From assembly GCF_022440805.1 (NCBI RefSeq), contig NZ_JAKNTK010000001.1, positions 3,224,001 through 3,288,000 of the forward strand: a stretch of DNA of 64,000 bases, written 5' to 3'. Below the pieces are notes generated by a model. The model ran no database searches. It was not told where the DNA came from and was given only the letters and a program-made list of their open reading frames with translations. Origin of the DNA: Holdemania massiliensis (GTDB taxonomy: Bacteria; Bacillota_I; Bacilli_A; Erysipelotrichales; Erysipelotrichaceae). Positions 35,054 through 43,618 of this stretch are shown one piece after another (within the stretch, counting starts at the first letter, position 1; the number at the start of each line of letters is the position of its first letter). The position numbers and the translations under genes were made by a program.

Positions 35054-36076
35054 TTAATCGACGTGCACATGATCGCGGGTAATCTCAGCAATCGTACTGC
35101 AGCCCGACATGATCATCGTTTCGCGCAGTTCATCGCGAAGCTTATCCAAAGCTAAACGCACGCCGTCCTTGCCGCCGCCGACTGCGGCCAAAGCTAACGG
35201 CCGGCCGATCAAAACGCCGTCAGCGCCGAGCGCTAAGGCTTTGAACACATCCAATCCGGTACGGAATCCGCCGTCGACTAAAATCGTGATCTGACCCTTG
35301 ACCGCCGCTGCGATTTCCGGCAGCACTTCAATCGTGGATAAAGCATCATCCAGCACGCGGCCGCCATGATTGCTCACAACGATCGCATCCGCCCCCGCTG
35401 CTACACATTTCCGTGCGCCCTCGACAGTGAGTACGCCTTTGACGATGAGCGGAATTCCGCCCGCCATGGCCTTCATTTTCTTCAGATCGGCAACGCTCTT
35501 GTTGACTACCGGCGTCGTGCCTTTGCGCAGCAGCACCAGACCTGCGGCATCCACATCGGTCGCCAACGCAAGCACCTTCTGTCCCTTGAACCGGTCAATC
35601 CGCGCCTGCACGCCTTCTTCGCACCATGGTTTGATCGTAGGGATGCCCATCCCCTCATGATCCAACACCGCCTGTAACGGCTTGGCGAACAAATTGTCAA
35701 TATCAATGCCGTCGCCGGTAAACGCCAGCGTGCCGGCTTCCAGACAGCCTTCTACCGTCGCTTTGTTGTATTCTTCCTCACTCATCTCAGCACCGTAGTT
35801 ATTCTTAATTCCGGCAACCGGCGCACAATAAACCGGCAGGGCAACCGGATGTCCGAATAAGGACGATGTTGTATCAATTTCTTTGTTCTCAACTAAAACG
35901 TCCATTTGAATCCGAACGGATTTCAGCTTTTCCACATTGCGGATAAAGGTACTGCCGCTGCCTTTGCCGCCTAAACCTGGGATTTCCCCCTTGCAGGCTA
36001 AGCCGTTACAGACCGGACAAACCCGGCACTTCGGCGCTTTTCTCTTTGCTTCCTGAAGCATTTCTTCTAAGGTCAT
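35054..36076 (-). CDS. FMN-dependent alpha-hydroxy-acid oxidizing protein
   Basis: The 340-residue TIM-barrel protein has the glycolate-oxidase/lactate-monooxygenase family blocks. These are PVYCAPVAG for FMN binding, IPLIVKGVLTVEGARKCVAA with the conserved Lys, DAIVVSNHGGRVLDDALSTI with the active-site His, and ILVDGGFRTGLDVFKALALG followed by IGRP. An N-terminal Cys motif (KCRVCPVCNGLACKG) occurs in clostridial members and could bind metal or a cluster. The ATG at 36076 follows AGGGG. It is monocistronic, with its own promoter and terminator. The substrate may be lactate or another 2-hydroxy acid, by family inference. Confidence 0.87.
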   Translation of the reverse strand: MTLEEMLQEAKRKAPKCRVCPVCNGLACKGEIPGLGGKGSGSTFIRNVEKLKSVRIQMDVLVENKEIDTTSSLFGHPVALPVYCAPVAGIKNNYGAEMSEEEYNKATVEGCLEAGTLAFTGDGIDIDNLFAKPLQAVLDHEGMGIPTIKPWCEEGVQARIDRFKGQKVLALATDVDAAGLVLLRKGTTPVVNKSVADLKKMKAMAGGIPLIVKGVLTVEGARKCVAAGADAIVVSNHGGRVLDDALSTIEVLPEIAAAVKGQITILVDGGFRTGLDVFKALALGADGVLIGRPLALAAVGGGKDGVRLALDKLRDELRETMIMSGCSTIAEITRDHVHVD

Positions 36077-36104
36077 TCTCTGCCAACCCCTTTCCCTGTT
36101 TTTC

Positions 36105-36133
36105 ATTATAAGAGTCCCGCTCTTTGAAAACAA
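36105..36133 (-). promoter_or_regulatory. Promoter of the alpha-hydroxy-acid oxidase gene
   Basis: On the minus strand TTGTTT (36128-36133) and TATAAT (36105-36110) have a 17-base spacer, 29 bases before the ATG at 36076. Confidence 0.72.
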
Positions 36134-36169
36134 GCAGTATTTGACAGAATTCGCTCTGGTCATCCAAAC

Positions 36170-36991
36170 TCAGTGGCTCCGGTCCATTGCTGCGGCATTC
36201 TCCCTTTGAATTAAGGCCAGAGCCTCAGCCACAGAAGCGACAGTCCAACGCGCCTGTCTTTGAATTTCAGGTTCTGCCGAAGCCATGCAGAAACTGGCTG
36301 GAAAAGTCTCGAAGCAGGTTAAATCATTGTAATCATCGCCGATCACGGCAACTTCTTCCTTCTTTAGTCCCAGCTGGACTGCCGCTTCAAGAATACCACG
36401 GGCTTTATCCACCTGCTTATCCGTGATCATCAACGTTCGCGGACTTGTCCATATGCCATGCAGCCCGGTCGAAGCCAGCCGCTCTCTGATTGCCTGCGCG
36501 GTGGGGGCATCGGGATACACCGCGAAGATCACCGCGATGGAATCATACTTGGAGCGTGAGTCCCATTCCACAACCCGGCGATGATCCTGAATCAGTCCCA
36601 ACGGATTTTCGCAATAACCTCGGACAAGCGGAAAGGTCAGGTCATAGACCAGGAAATCATTGTCCGGCGTCACCATTAACACCCTGTTCTGCGGCTGATC
36701 CCCAGCCAAGGTTTTCCACAGCGGTTTGATGTCCTGTTTGGACAGCGGATGCAGCTGCAGTGTGCCTGCCGTCTGAATTGCCGCACCGTTCCAGCCGACG
36801 ATGGCCGACCAAGTGCGGCGGCTGAAATGGCGGATATAGCCTGGCGAACGGGAAGTCGCAATACCGGTCAGACCGCCGGCTTTTTCAAAGCGGATCAGAG
36901 CCTGTTCGTTTTCGTCGCTGATCCCGGCAGTTTTCTGATCTTTAATCCGCAGCAGTGTTCCATCCAAATCCATCATTACACATCGTATCAT
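36170..36991 (-). CDS. HAD-superfamily phosphatase (Cof type)
   Basis: The 273-residue protein has HAD motif I MDLDGTLL (Asp8, Asp10), motif II near IATSRSPG, a C2 cap, and the late motifs KARGILEAAVQLGL and VAVIGDDYNDLTCFE. Cof-type enzymes remove phosphate from sugar phosphates, pyridoxal phosphate or FMN. The substrate is not predictable here. It is a soluble protein, not linked to a clear operon. The ATG follows AGGAGG. Confidence 0.88.
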   Translation of the reverse strand: MIRCVMMDLDGTLLRIKDQKTAGISDENEQALIRFEKAGGLTGIATSRSPGYIRHFSRRTWSAIVGWNGAAIQTAGTLQLHPLSKQDIKPLWKTLAGDQPQNRVLMVTPDNDFLVYDLTFPLVRGYCENPLGLIQDHRRVVEWDSRSKYDSIAVIFAVYPDAPTAQAIRERLASTGLHGIWTSPRTLMITDKQVDKARGILEAAVQLGLKKEEVAVIGDDYNDLTCFETFPASFCMASAEPEIQRQARWTVASVAEALALIQRENAAAMDRSH

Positions 36992-37054
36992 CCTGTTTCC
37001 TCCTGCCCTTATTATTTCAAAGCGAAGGAAGAAAGACCAGGGGGCAGTGTCAGC

Positions 37055-38180
37055 TTACAGACATGCTTGTTGGATCAGAGTGCAGGCCATTTGGGTTTCC
37101 CCAGCCTCCACCAAAGTCTGAAAGCGCAGCAAAAGCAGTTTCTTCTGCAGCGGTCCGGCCAGCGGATCAGGCTGTAAGCTGAATTGAATGAGCTGCTTTA
37201 AATCCTGATGGAGCAATGCTTCAATCCAGCGGAAGGTCGTATCCGTCTGCTTTTTGCGGCGGCATTCTGCCAAGCCCCGGTCAATAAAAAACTGACACTC
37301 TTCCGGCCGATGGCACTGATAGGCTGCCAGCGCTCCACAGATCAGCAGAGCCGGTCGGTGAATCACCTCAACACAGGCCTGGGCATGAGCTAAAGCCGCT
37401 TCCGGCTGATTCAGCAGCAAAGCTGCCAGCGCCAATCGCTCTTCCGCCATCAGCCGGGCATGCGGACATTGAAACTGTTCAGCTTCCTGCCGCACCCGCA
37501 GCGCCAGAGCCTGGGCATGAGCGGGCTCATCGTTTAAAAACAGATCGATCTGATGGATCCGCGTGTGAATCGCCCGAACGAAATATCCGCCATGGGAAAA
37601 CTGATCAAGTGCTCTCTGGTTCATCAGCAGAGCACTTTGCGGCTGATGCAGACGAATCAGGCAGTCGGCATGATGATAATCAATCAGGGCTTTAACGCCT
37701 TCATCCTGTCCTGATTTTGCAGCTTGGATCAGCCAGTGCAGCGCCGATTCTACTTCATCCAGCGCTTTCTCATGAATTCCCAAATATAACTGGTACCAGC
37801 ATAAATCTGTCCCTTCCAGCCCTGCTTGCATCTGCATCAGAGCCTCCCTCAGCGCTAAGGTTTCCGCACTTCGATTCTCACCCCGGCTGACCTGAACGAT
37901 CCATCGAGCGAGAAGAAATTGAGCGCAGTGGCAGCTGGCCATCAGACTTTCCCGGCGTGCATTCAGCTGTTCAGCCAGCTGATCCCGCACCTCCATCCGA
38001 AAATCGAGAATGGCCTGATACAACGGCGCCAGGCTGAAATCCGGCTGCCAGATCAAGTCAGGATCATACGGCAGAGCCAGTTCGCTGAACAGCTTGCGCA
38101 GCGTGTAATCCGCCGGCCGCTGCACGCCGTTTTCCACATCGCTTAAATACATCGCGGAAATACCTGTTCGCTGCGCCAGA
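37055..38180 (-). pseudogene. 3' part of an XRE/TPR regulator gene cut by element insertion
   Basis: The frame reads DISSLAQRTGISAMYLSDVE then NGVQRP, the second half of an XRE helix-turn-helix. About 340 residues of TPR-like helices follow (AAKSGQDEGVKALIDYHHAD and similar). Upstream it soon meets a TAA at 38201-38203. The missing start (MEYPKKALGVMLRHNRIDQN, then ISLRT) is found at 47648-47740 on the far side of the mobile element. An internal ATG (38152) opens a long frame, but it lacks the first helix, so a DNA-binding product is not expected. Confidence 0.85.
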
Positions 38181-38182
38181 GA
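38176..38182. other. Left junction of the integrated element
   Basis: CCAG (38176-38179; CTGG on the gene strand) is the last host-matching sequence. The same CCAG occurs at the right junction (47663-47666). Host helix-turn-helix codons lie to the left and element sequence to the right. Confidence 0.6.
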
Positions 38183-38239
38183 CGAAATGTCAAGGACTTT
38201 TTAATCAAGTTCACAAAATATTCACGGATTCGACAAGGC

Positions 38240-38264
38240 GGGCCGGGGTGCTATTCCCCGGCCC
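38240..38264 (-). terminator. GC-rich hairpin at the element's left end
   Basis: GGGCCGGGG (38240-38248) and CCCCGGCCC (38256-38264) form a perfect 9-bp stem 22 bases after the tnpW stop. There is no T-run, but it can end or pause the long minus-strand transcript before it enters the host gene. Confidence 0.6.
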
Positions 38265-38285
38265 GTCCTTGCGCCTGTCTGCGGT

Positions 38286-38489
38286 TCACATCTGCTGAAT
38301 CTCATTCCGCAACATGCGCTTGATTTTGTCGCTCATGGTTTCGGTGCTGGTGGTGCTGAAATGGACGCGCACCTTGTAGGTGGTCTTGCCGATTTTCTTG
38401 ACAAGGGCGGGCGCGTCCTCCCGCGTGATGGGTGCGGTGTCTGCGGCGGTGGCGCTGATGGCGGCGGTGCTGGTCTGTTCGTTGTTCAT
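38286..38489 (-). CDS. tnpW: TnpW-family transposon protein
   Basis: The 67-residue protein has a Thr/Ala-rich head and the conserved tail ALVKKIGKTTYKVRVHFSTT followed by ETMSDKIKRMLRNEI, as in TnpW of Tn4451-type elements. Its function is unknown. The ATG follows AAAGGAG. It is the last gene of the element's minus-strand operon and marks the end distal to the recombinase. Confidence 0.85.
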   Translation of the reverse strand: MNNEQTSTAAISATAADTAPITREDAPALVKKIGKTTYKVRVHFSTTSTETMSDKIKRMLRNEIQQM

Positions 38490-38542
38490 AGGCGCTCCTT
38501 TCGGTGACGGCCTCGCCGGTAGGGGCGGGCCGTGGGTGGTGG

Positions 38543-39382
38543 TTAGTCGTTCAAAAGCCGGGCGGCCTCGTCTTTGTTGGCGGCGGCGTTGCCCTTGCGG
38601 TAGTTAGGGCCGTTGAAGCATATCGGGGTGCAGCGTTCGAGAACACGGTCATAAATCCGGGCGTGTGCTAAGTCTTTCGGCGCTTGCAGCTCGGCAAGCG
38701 GTAGATTCGTCGTGATGATGAATGGCAGGCGGCTTAAATAGCGGCTGTCAACCACGTTGTAAACCTGTTCCAGCGCGTATTCTGAATTGCGCTCAATCCC
38801 TAAATCGTCGATGATTAACAGGCTGAAATGGTGAAAGCTGGCAAGATACCTGTTCCTGTCCTCGCTGAACATTCCCGATAGGCTGTTGAGTATCTTTGAG
38901 AAGTTTGTCATCAGCACAGGGACGGCCTGCTCGGTGAGTGCGTGGGCGATACAGGCGGCGGCAAAGGTCTTGCCGGTTCCTACGCCTCCCCAAAGCAAAA
39001 GCCCCTGTCCGCGCTCTTTCATGGCGGCAAAGTGTTCCACATAGCGCCGGGCGTACTTCATGGCCGGGTTCTGACCGTCGTCCCCGGCGAAGGTGTAGGC
39101 CAATAGCGCCCGGTCTTGTAGGGCCGTCGCTTTCAGCCTGCGGATTCGGTCAAGGCGTTCCTGCTCCCTGCGGGCGGCCTCCGCTGCCTCCCGGCGCTCC
39201 TTTTCGCACTGGCAGAGACAGGGCATAAGCCGCTCCATCTCGAAAAGCATCACGCGGCATTGTTTGGCCGTGTGGCACTTGCCGCAAAATAACAGGCCGG
39301 TTGCCGGGTCGGTGTAGTCCTCCGGCGCGGGCGTCGCTGCCGCCGCGATACCGTCCATCATTCTTTCCAGCTCGTCCCTCAT
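38543..39382 (-). CDS. DnaC-like replication ATPase
   Basis: The 279-residue protein has a Cys cluster (FCGKCHTAKQC, then CLCQCEKER) that probably binds zinc. An AAA+ domain follows with Walker A GGVGTGKTF (near 140) and Walker B LLIIDDLGIER. Such proteins load replicative helicase on the element's own origin. The ATG overlaps the stop of the Rep gene by four bases. The Rep plus DnaC pair suggests that the excised circle can replicate, which helps persistence during transfer. Confidence 0.87.
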   Translation of the reverse strand: MRDELERMMDGIAAAATPAPEDYTDPATGLLFCGKCHTAKQCRVMLFEMERLMPCLCQCEKERREAAEAARREQERLDRIRRLKATALQDRALLAYTFAGDDGQNPAMKYARRYVEHFAAMKERGQGLLLWGGVGTGKTFAAACIAHALTEQAVPVLMTNFSKILNSLSGMFSEDRNRYLASFHHFSLLIIDDLGIERNSEYALEQVYNVVDSRYLSRLPFIITTNLPLAELQAPKDLAHARIYDRVLERCTPICFNGPNYRKGNAAANKDEAARLLND

Positions 39383-40122
39383 AAGCTCTCGCCCTCCTTG
39401 TAGGTGTAATCAGGCAGGCCGCCGCCCTTTGCTCCGCTGGCGGCCTTATGGCTGTCCTCGCTGGCCCAGCGCCGGATTGTGGCGGCATGGCTCTTGTACC
39501 TCTTGCCGGTGGATTCCATGTAAGCAGACAGCTTTTCGACGTACTTCTCCCAGCCGGTGGGAAACTCCGCTTGCAGCTCGGCAAGCTCCTTGTCCGTCAG
39601 CAGAACATTTTCATAGCGGCCATAGGCGCGGGCGGGCTGTCCCTTTTTTAACTCTCTCTCTATCTCTTTCTCTATCTCTAACTCTATCTCTATCTCTGGT
39701 GGACGAATGTCGGACAAATGTCCGCCATTTGTCCGCGCCGGTAAAAGCGCCCGGTTTTGCTGCCTCGCGGCCCGCTTGCGCTCCCCCTCGGTGGAGGACT
39801 GGCCGATCAGCAGCTCAATGTTGCTCATGTAGTACGCGCCGCCGTCCAGCAGCTCCACAAGACCCAGCTTCAAGAAGATTTGCAGGGCGCGTTCTACGGT
39901 TCCGATTTGCTGGCGGGTGATGGTGGCTATCATTTGCGCCGTGTAGGGAATATCCTCGTCAAGCTGAAGCCTGCCGCCGTGCTTCAGCGATTTTAAGTAC
40001 AGCTTCAGCAGAATGTTGGAGTACAAAACGCCGTCCTGCATACTTTCCAGCAGGACGATGGAATCCTCGTCAAAATAGCTCTCTTTCAGTTTCAGGTAGT
40101 AGTATTTTCGATTGTCGGACAT
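39379..40122 (-). CDS. Replication initiator with phage-replisome-organizer N-terminal domain
   Basis: The 247-residue protein begins with the replisome-organizer domain (KYYYLKLKESYFDEDSIVLL, then IPYTAQMIATITRQQIGTVE). A linker with a low-complexity acidic run (EIEIELEIEKEIEREL) follows. The C-terminal helical DnaD-like segment is ELQAEFPTGWEKYVEKLSAY. It should bind the element origin. The linker corresponds to a CT-rich microsatellite (about 39650-39700), a possible slippage site. The ATG at 40122 follows a GGAGGG site. Confidence 0.82.
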   Translation of the reverse strand: MSDNRKYYYLKLKESYFDEDSIVLLESMQDGVLYSNILLKLYLKSLKHGGRLQLDEDIPYTAQMIATITRQQIGTVERALQIFLKLGLVELLDGGAYYMSNIELLIGQSSTEGERKRAARQQNRALLPARTNGGHLSDIRPPEIEIELEIEKEIERELKKGQPARAYGRYENVLLTDKELAELQAEFPTGWEKYVEKLSAYMESTGKRYKSHAATIRRWASEDSHKAASGAKGGGLPDYTYKEGESL

Positions 40123-40237
40123 GGGGTGTCCCTCCTTTGGGTGTGAATGGGGTCTGTATGCCTTTAGAAGCCGTTTTCCGGGGGCAAAGGGTAAACTATA
40201 CCGCCTCCCCCTCGATAAGCGCCCGGAAAGCCGCTAT

Positions 40238-40633
40238 TTATGGGCCTTTTTCAATGCCTAAAGCGTGACATTTCAGCCGTTGTTTCCGCTTGCGCTGGGC
40301 GGCCCCGATTCGCTTCATGCGTCCGGCGCACTCCGGGCAATACTTGGCCCGGTTGGAGGCGGGGACGAATAGCGCCCCGCAGACGGCGCAGCGTTTGGCC
40401 TCGGCCCGGTGAAGCAGGGCCGTTTCAAGCTCCCTGTCCAGCGGCAGGACGGCGGCCCGGAACCAACGGCAGAGCAGGGAATAGGAAATGCTCTGGACGC
40501 AAACGCACTCGTCCCCGTCGTCCAGCGCGATACAGTTCCCGCCGTCGTAGTTGCAGCAGGCGCGCACAAGCCGCCGCGCCCGACGATACTGTCCGTAGTC
40601 CATGATGGGGATTGCTTCACGCTGCCTGTTCAT
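40238..40633 (-). CDS. Cysteine-rich VLP-type zinc-binding protein
   Basis: The 131-residue protein has an N-terminal DYGQYRRARRLVRACCNYDG, a middle ECVCVQSISYSLLCRWFRAA and a C-terminal four-Cys zinc ribbon (CAVCGALFVP ... YCPECAGRMKR). A basic tail follows (AAQRKRKQRLKC). It is found in related elements of gut Firmicutes under the name cysteine-rich VLP protein; its role is unknown. It overlaps the preceding 44-codon gene by 17 bases and is probably translated from the relaxase mRNA. Confidence 0.78.
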   Translation of the reverse strand: MNRQREAIPIMDYGQYRRARRLVRACCNYDGGNCIALDDGDECVCVQSISYSLLCRWFRAAVLPLDRELETALLHRAEAKRCAVCGALFVPASNRAKYCPECAGRMKRIGAAQRKRKQRLKCHALGIEKGP

Positions 40634-40751
40634 CGGCGGGCCGCTCCTGTTCCTCCAACTGCATGGCCGCCGCTGCGGGCGTGGGCGGGGTGGGCGGCAA
40701 GGGCAGTTGGATAGTCATGGTGATGGTGATATTCAAAATCGTTTCTTTCAT
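40617..40751 (-). CDS. 44-residue protein downstream of relaxase
   Basis: The frame MKETILNITITMTIQLPLPP, then TPPTPAAAAMQLEEQERPAD, starts at an ATG overlapping the relaxase stop (ATGA), with AAAGGAACAGG upstream. The first half is beta-like and hydrophobic, the second Pro/Ala-rich. No family name is known to me. Tight overlap on both sides supports translation. Confidence 0.55.
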   Translation of the reverse strand: MKETILNITITMTIQLPLPPTPPTPAAAAMQLEEQERPADEQAA

Positions 40752-42178
40752 CGTTCCTGTTCCTTTCGTCTGGATTGTTCGGTTTTGGCAAGCTGCTCGG
40801 CGGCCTTGCGCAGCTGCTCCACGGCCTTGACTTCCTCCCGCATGGCCCGCATTTCTTGATAGAGGGCGTCTTTCTTCGCGGTGAGGGTGTCGGCCTCGGC
40901 CCGCCATTGTTTGGGCGTCACGGCCTCGCCGGTGGCCTTTAGGCCGTTGAGATAACGGGCCGCGCTCTCGAATAAGGCAAGCTCCGGGCCGTGGCGCTCC
41001 GCAAACTTTTCACGCTTGCCGGGCTTTAGGCTGTCAAGCTGGCGGCGGGTTCCCTTGTGCTGCTCGTATTGCGCCCATAGTTCCAGCCGTTCCGTGAGGG
41101 CGGCAAGGCGGCGCTCGGCGCTGGTGATTTGTGCCCGTAGGTCGTAGTAAGCGCCGTTCATGGCCTCGACTTTTTCATAGAGCTGTTGCATGGAAGTAAT
41201 GCCGTTGGCCTGTAAGAAATTGAACAGGGCGGCGCTCTCTTTGAGGGCTTTCACTTTGCCGTACCGGGTCGCCGGTTGGCTCATTTCCTGCCGGGCCTGC
41301 CATAGCTGCGCCATAACGCTTTCCTTGCCCTGCGGCTTCGCGGCCTGCTCCTTAGACCAGTTATAGAGGCGCGTCACGCGGGCCTTAATCTCTTTCAAGA
41401 GCTTGTTGTCGGCGGCAATCTGCCGGTTGACGTTCCCCTTGTCGGTGGCAATCCCGCGCCGCTCCATGCGGGTGGCGGCCACGCCTAAATGGACGGTGGG
41501 CAGCTGTTCCACGCCTTGCCGTTTGTAGCTGCGGTGGTCGATTCGCTCCGGCCTGCCGGTCTGCTCCAACGCCCGGTTGGCGTACTCGGCCCACGCCGCC
41601 CGCCACTGTTCAGCCTTGTCTTTTTCGTTCCAATCGGTGGTATCAGCGCGGTGGTTCTTCCAGCCGCCTTTGCTGTCGGGGATTCGCTGGCCGCGCTCGT
41701 CAAGGTCGTACTCCTTGCGGCACTTCGCGCCCCATTCGCCGGATTGCTCCAATGGCCGCATGGTAAGCATGATATGGGCGTGTGGGTTGCCGTCCCCCTT
41801 GTCGTGGAGCGCAAAGTCGGCGCACATTCCGGCGACGACAAAGTTATCCCGGACGTAGGCCCGGACAAGGGCAAGCTGGGCCGCCCGGTCAAGCTCGGCG
41901 GGCAGGGCGATTTCAATTTCCCGCGCAAGCTGCGCCTTGCCGGATTTCTCGATTTCCTCCACGCTGTTCCAGAGGGTGGAGCGGTCTTGAAACGCCGGGG
42001 GCGCGTGGGCCGGTAGCAGGATTTCCGAATGGACGATACCGCCCTTGTGGGTGTAGTCGTGGGTCTGGCCGTCCCATTCGTTGGTTAGCTTCTGGCCGCT
42101 GCGGTAGGCGGCTGCGGCAACGGCTGAACGGCCCTCGCTGCGCTTGATGATTTTGATGGTACAGTGATAGATTGCTAT
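40748..42178 (-). CDS. MobA/MobL-family relaxase
   Basis: The 476-residue relaxase begins IAIYHCTIKIIKRSEGRSAV and has AAYRSG. It carries the metal-binding His motif NPHAHIMLTMR (about 130) and a long coiled-coil C-terminal half. It nicks the oriT strand and stays attached through a tyrosine to lead transfer. The expected start codon is ATA, not ATG (42178-42176), nine bases after an AGGAGG site. An in-frame ATG exists at 42334, but it lies before the ribosome site and overlaps oriT. Initiation at ATA would be inefficient, so relaxase output may be low. Confidence 0.88.
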   Translation of the reverse strand: MAIYHCTIKIIKRSEGRSAVAAAAYRSGQKLTNEWDGQTHDYTHKGGIVHSEILLPAHAPPAFQDRSTLWNSVEEIEKSGKAQLAREIEIALPAELDRAAQLALVRAYVRDNFVVAGMCADFALHDKGDGNPHAHIMLTMRPLEQSGEWGAKCRKEYDLDERGQRIPDSKGGWKNHRADTTDWNEKDKAEQWRAAWAEYANRALEQTGRPERIDHRSYKRQGVEQLPTVHLGVAATRMERRGIATDKGNVNRQIAADNKLLKEIKARVTRLYNWSKEQAAKPQGKESVMAQLWQARQEMSQPATRYGKVKALKESAALFNFLQANGITSMQQLYEKVEAMNGAYYDLRAQITSAERRLAALTERLELWAQYEQHKGTRRQLDSLKPGKREKFAERHGPELALFESAARYLNGLKATGEAVTPKQWRAEADTLTAKKDALYQEMRAMREEVKAVEQLRKAAEQLAKTEQSRRKEQER

Positions 42179-42321
42179 GGTCGCCTGCCTCCTTTCGGGT
42201 GGGGATAATCTGGCCGCATGGGACGGAATAGCCGCGCAGCGGGTGTTCCGTCCCGTGTGGCTCACTGGGGGTTTGGGGCGTGTAGCGCCCCATCGCGGCC
42301 AAAGGCCGCAACGCTCCCGGC

Positions 42322-42358
42322 AGGGCGCACACACCGGAACGGTGTATAAGTGCGCCCT
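42322..42358 (+). other. Origin of transfer with RSF1010-type nic motif
   Basis: ACACCG GAA CGGTGT (42331-42345) is a perfect hairpin followed directly by ATAAGTGCGCCCT (42346-42358). TAAGTGCGCCCT is the core of MobQ/RSF1010-type nic regions, normally cut between G and C (TGCG^CCCT). An outer pair AGGGCGCA / TGCGCCCT (42322-42329 and 42351-42358) adds a second stem. It lies between the DUF3847 gene and the relaxase gene, as expected. Confidence 0.85.
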
Positions 42359-42371
42359 TGTCCCAAGGGAG

Positions 42372-42641
42372 CTATCGCGCGTTCCCGGTTTTCGCTGATT
42401 TTCCGGCGGCTTCTCCGGCTCCCGGCAGGCGGGAGAGGGAAAGCAGGAACGCCTTGACTTGTTCGCCGGTCATGGCGGCCACGGCGGGAAAGGCGCTTTC
42501 CAGAATGGCCCCGCGCTCAATCAGGCGGTGCGTCCGTTCCCGGCGCTCGGCGTTCGCTTTCTTGTTAAGTAAAATCTTCTGGCGGTTTTGGAGCTGGCGC
42601 AGCTGTGTTTCAACCTTTTGCTTTTCTTCCGGCAAGTTCAA
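42372..42641 (-). CDS. DUF3847-type small protein
   Basis: The 89-residue basic, helical protein starts at a TTG (42641) eight bases after GGGAGG. It begins NLPEEKQKVETQLRQLQNRQ and has NKKANAERRERTHRLIERGA and AMTGEQVKAFLLSLSRLP. It is a usual neighbour of the relaxase gene in this element group, perhaps an accessory DNA-binding or relaxosome protein; this is not shown. The TTG overlaps the stop of the sigma-like gene (TTGA), so the two are coupled. Confidence 0.75.
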   Translation of the reverse strand: MNLPEEKQKVETQLRQLQNRQKILLNKKANAERRERTHRLIERGAILESAFPAVAAMTGEQVKAFLLSLSRLPGAGEAAGKSAKTGNAR

Positions 42642-43108
42642 AAATTGTCCTCCCTTGTCCACTTCTTTTTCTTGAAATACTTTTGCAGCTTCTTCACGGC
42701 CCGGCGCACGGAATCGCTGGCCTGTGTCTGGCCTATTCCCTCGGCCTCGGCAATCTCCCGGTATTTCATTTCCAGCATGTAACGCATGTGCAGGCGGCGG
42801 GCCTGCGTGGGGGTAAGCTGGTCGATGGCTTCCCGCAGATGTTCCAACAAAAGCTCATGCGCCGCTTCTTCCTCGGCCTGTATCATGTAGTCCTCCGGCG
42901 ACGGCTGCGCCCAGCCGATGGCGTCATTCTCGATACCGTCCTCGCAGTCGAGGGAGAAATACGCCTTGTGGTAGAACATCTTGCTTTTGCGGTTGTTTTC
43001 CTCCCGTCGCAGATGGAGCAGGGCGTCGGCTATCTCGTCCGGCACTTCCACGAAAACGTCCGTCTTGACAAGGGGGTAGTAGTAGCGTTTCAGATTGATA
43101 ATTGTCAT
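42638..43108 (-). CDS. Sigma-70-like regulator of the element (larger)
   Basis: The 156-residue protein has an N-terminal beta hairpin (LKRYYYPLVKTDVFVEVPDE), an acidic middle and a C-terminal sigma region-4-like helix-turn-helix (LTPTQARRLHMRYMLEMKYR, then EIAEAEGIGQTQASDSVRRA). It lacks a clear region 2, so it is probably an ArpU- or sigma-like regulator, not a full sigma factor. The ATG follows AGGAGG. It may control the mobilization and replication genes downstream. Confidence 0.75.
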   Translation of the reverse strand: MTIINLKRYYYPLVKTDVFVEVPDEIADALLHLRREENNRKSKMFYHKAYFSLDCEDGIENDAIGWAQPSPEDYMIQAEEEAAHELLLEHLREAIDQLTPTQARRLHMRYMLEMKYREIAEAEGIGQTQASDSVRRAVKKLQKYFKKKKWTREDNF

Positions 43109-43189
43109 GGGCTGACCTCCTAAAATGGCAAGAGGGACAGGCAGTGAAGCCTGTCCCTCTCGGTGATGGGGCGAATGTCCCTCACTTGG

Positions 43190-43618
43190 TTAGCCCGAAA
43201 ACGGCGTTTCGTGGGGTCTGGTTTTGAAAAAATCTTGAAACTTTTTTCTGGCCGCCTCCACGGAATCCCGCACGGCATATTTGGAGCAATCGTCCAGCCG
43301 GGCGATCTGTTCATAGCTCAAGCCGTCCAGCGCGTAGAGCAGGAATCGCCGTCGCTGCGCCTCGGTGCAGCTTTCCAGCACGGCCATGATTTCCTCCCGC
43401 GTTTCCCTGCGGCAGACGTATTCCTCCGGCGTTTCCTGATGGGGCGGGCGGCCCTCCGTGGCCGCTATGTACTCGTCAAACTCCCGTATGTCCCAGTGGC
43501 GGCGCTGTTCGTGGGCAAGGTTCTCCGTCTTATGGTCTGCCCGGTCTAAACACTCGTAGACCTCGACGCTGACCTCCACGGACAGGGCTTGTCCGTTTAT
43601 TTTGATGTTGACTTCCAT
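43190..43618 (-). CDS. Sigma-70-like regulator of the element (smaller)
   Basis: The 142-residue protein starts with a beta hairpin (INGQALSVEVSVEVYECLDR) and ends with a region-4-like helix-turn-helix (TEAQRRRFLLYALDGLSYEQ, then IARLDDCSKYAVRDSVEAAR). It has the same plan as the gene at 42638, so the two are likely old paralogues. The ATG at 43618 follows GGAAAG. Two related regulators in series suggest ordered expression of the mobile functions. Confidence 0.73.
   Translation of the reverse strand: MEVNIKINGQALSVEVSVEVYECLDRADHKTENLAHEQRRHWDIREFDEYIAATEGRPPHQETPEEYVCRRETREEIMAVLESCTEAQRRRFLLYALDGLSYEQIARLDDCSKYAVRDSVEAARKKFQDFFKTRPHETPFSG

Noticed and set aside
39429..39920. Plus-strand frame with Leu-Ser repeats
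   Set aside because: It is the antisense shadow of the CT-rich microsatellite within the Rep gene.
40238..42334. Long plus-strand frames within the element
   Set aside because: High GC removes stop codons by chance; the minus-strand genes have motifs, overlaps and ribosome sites.
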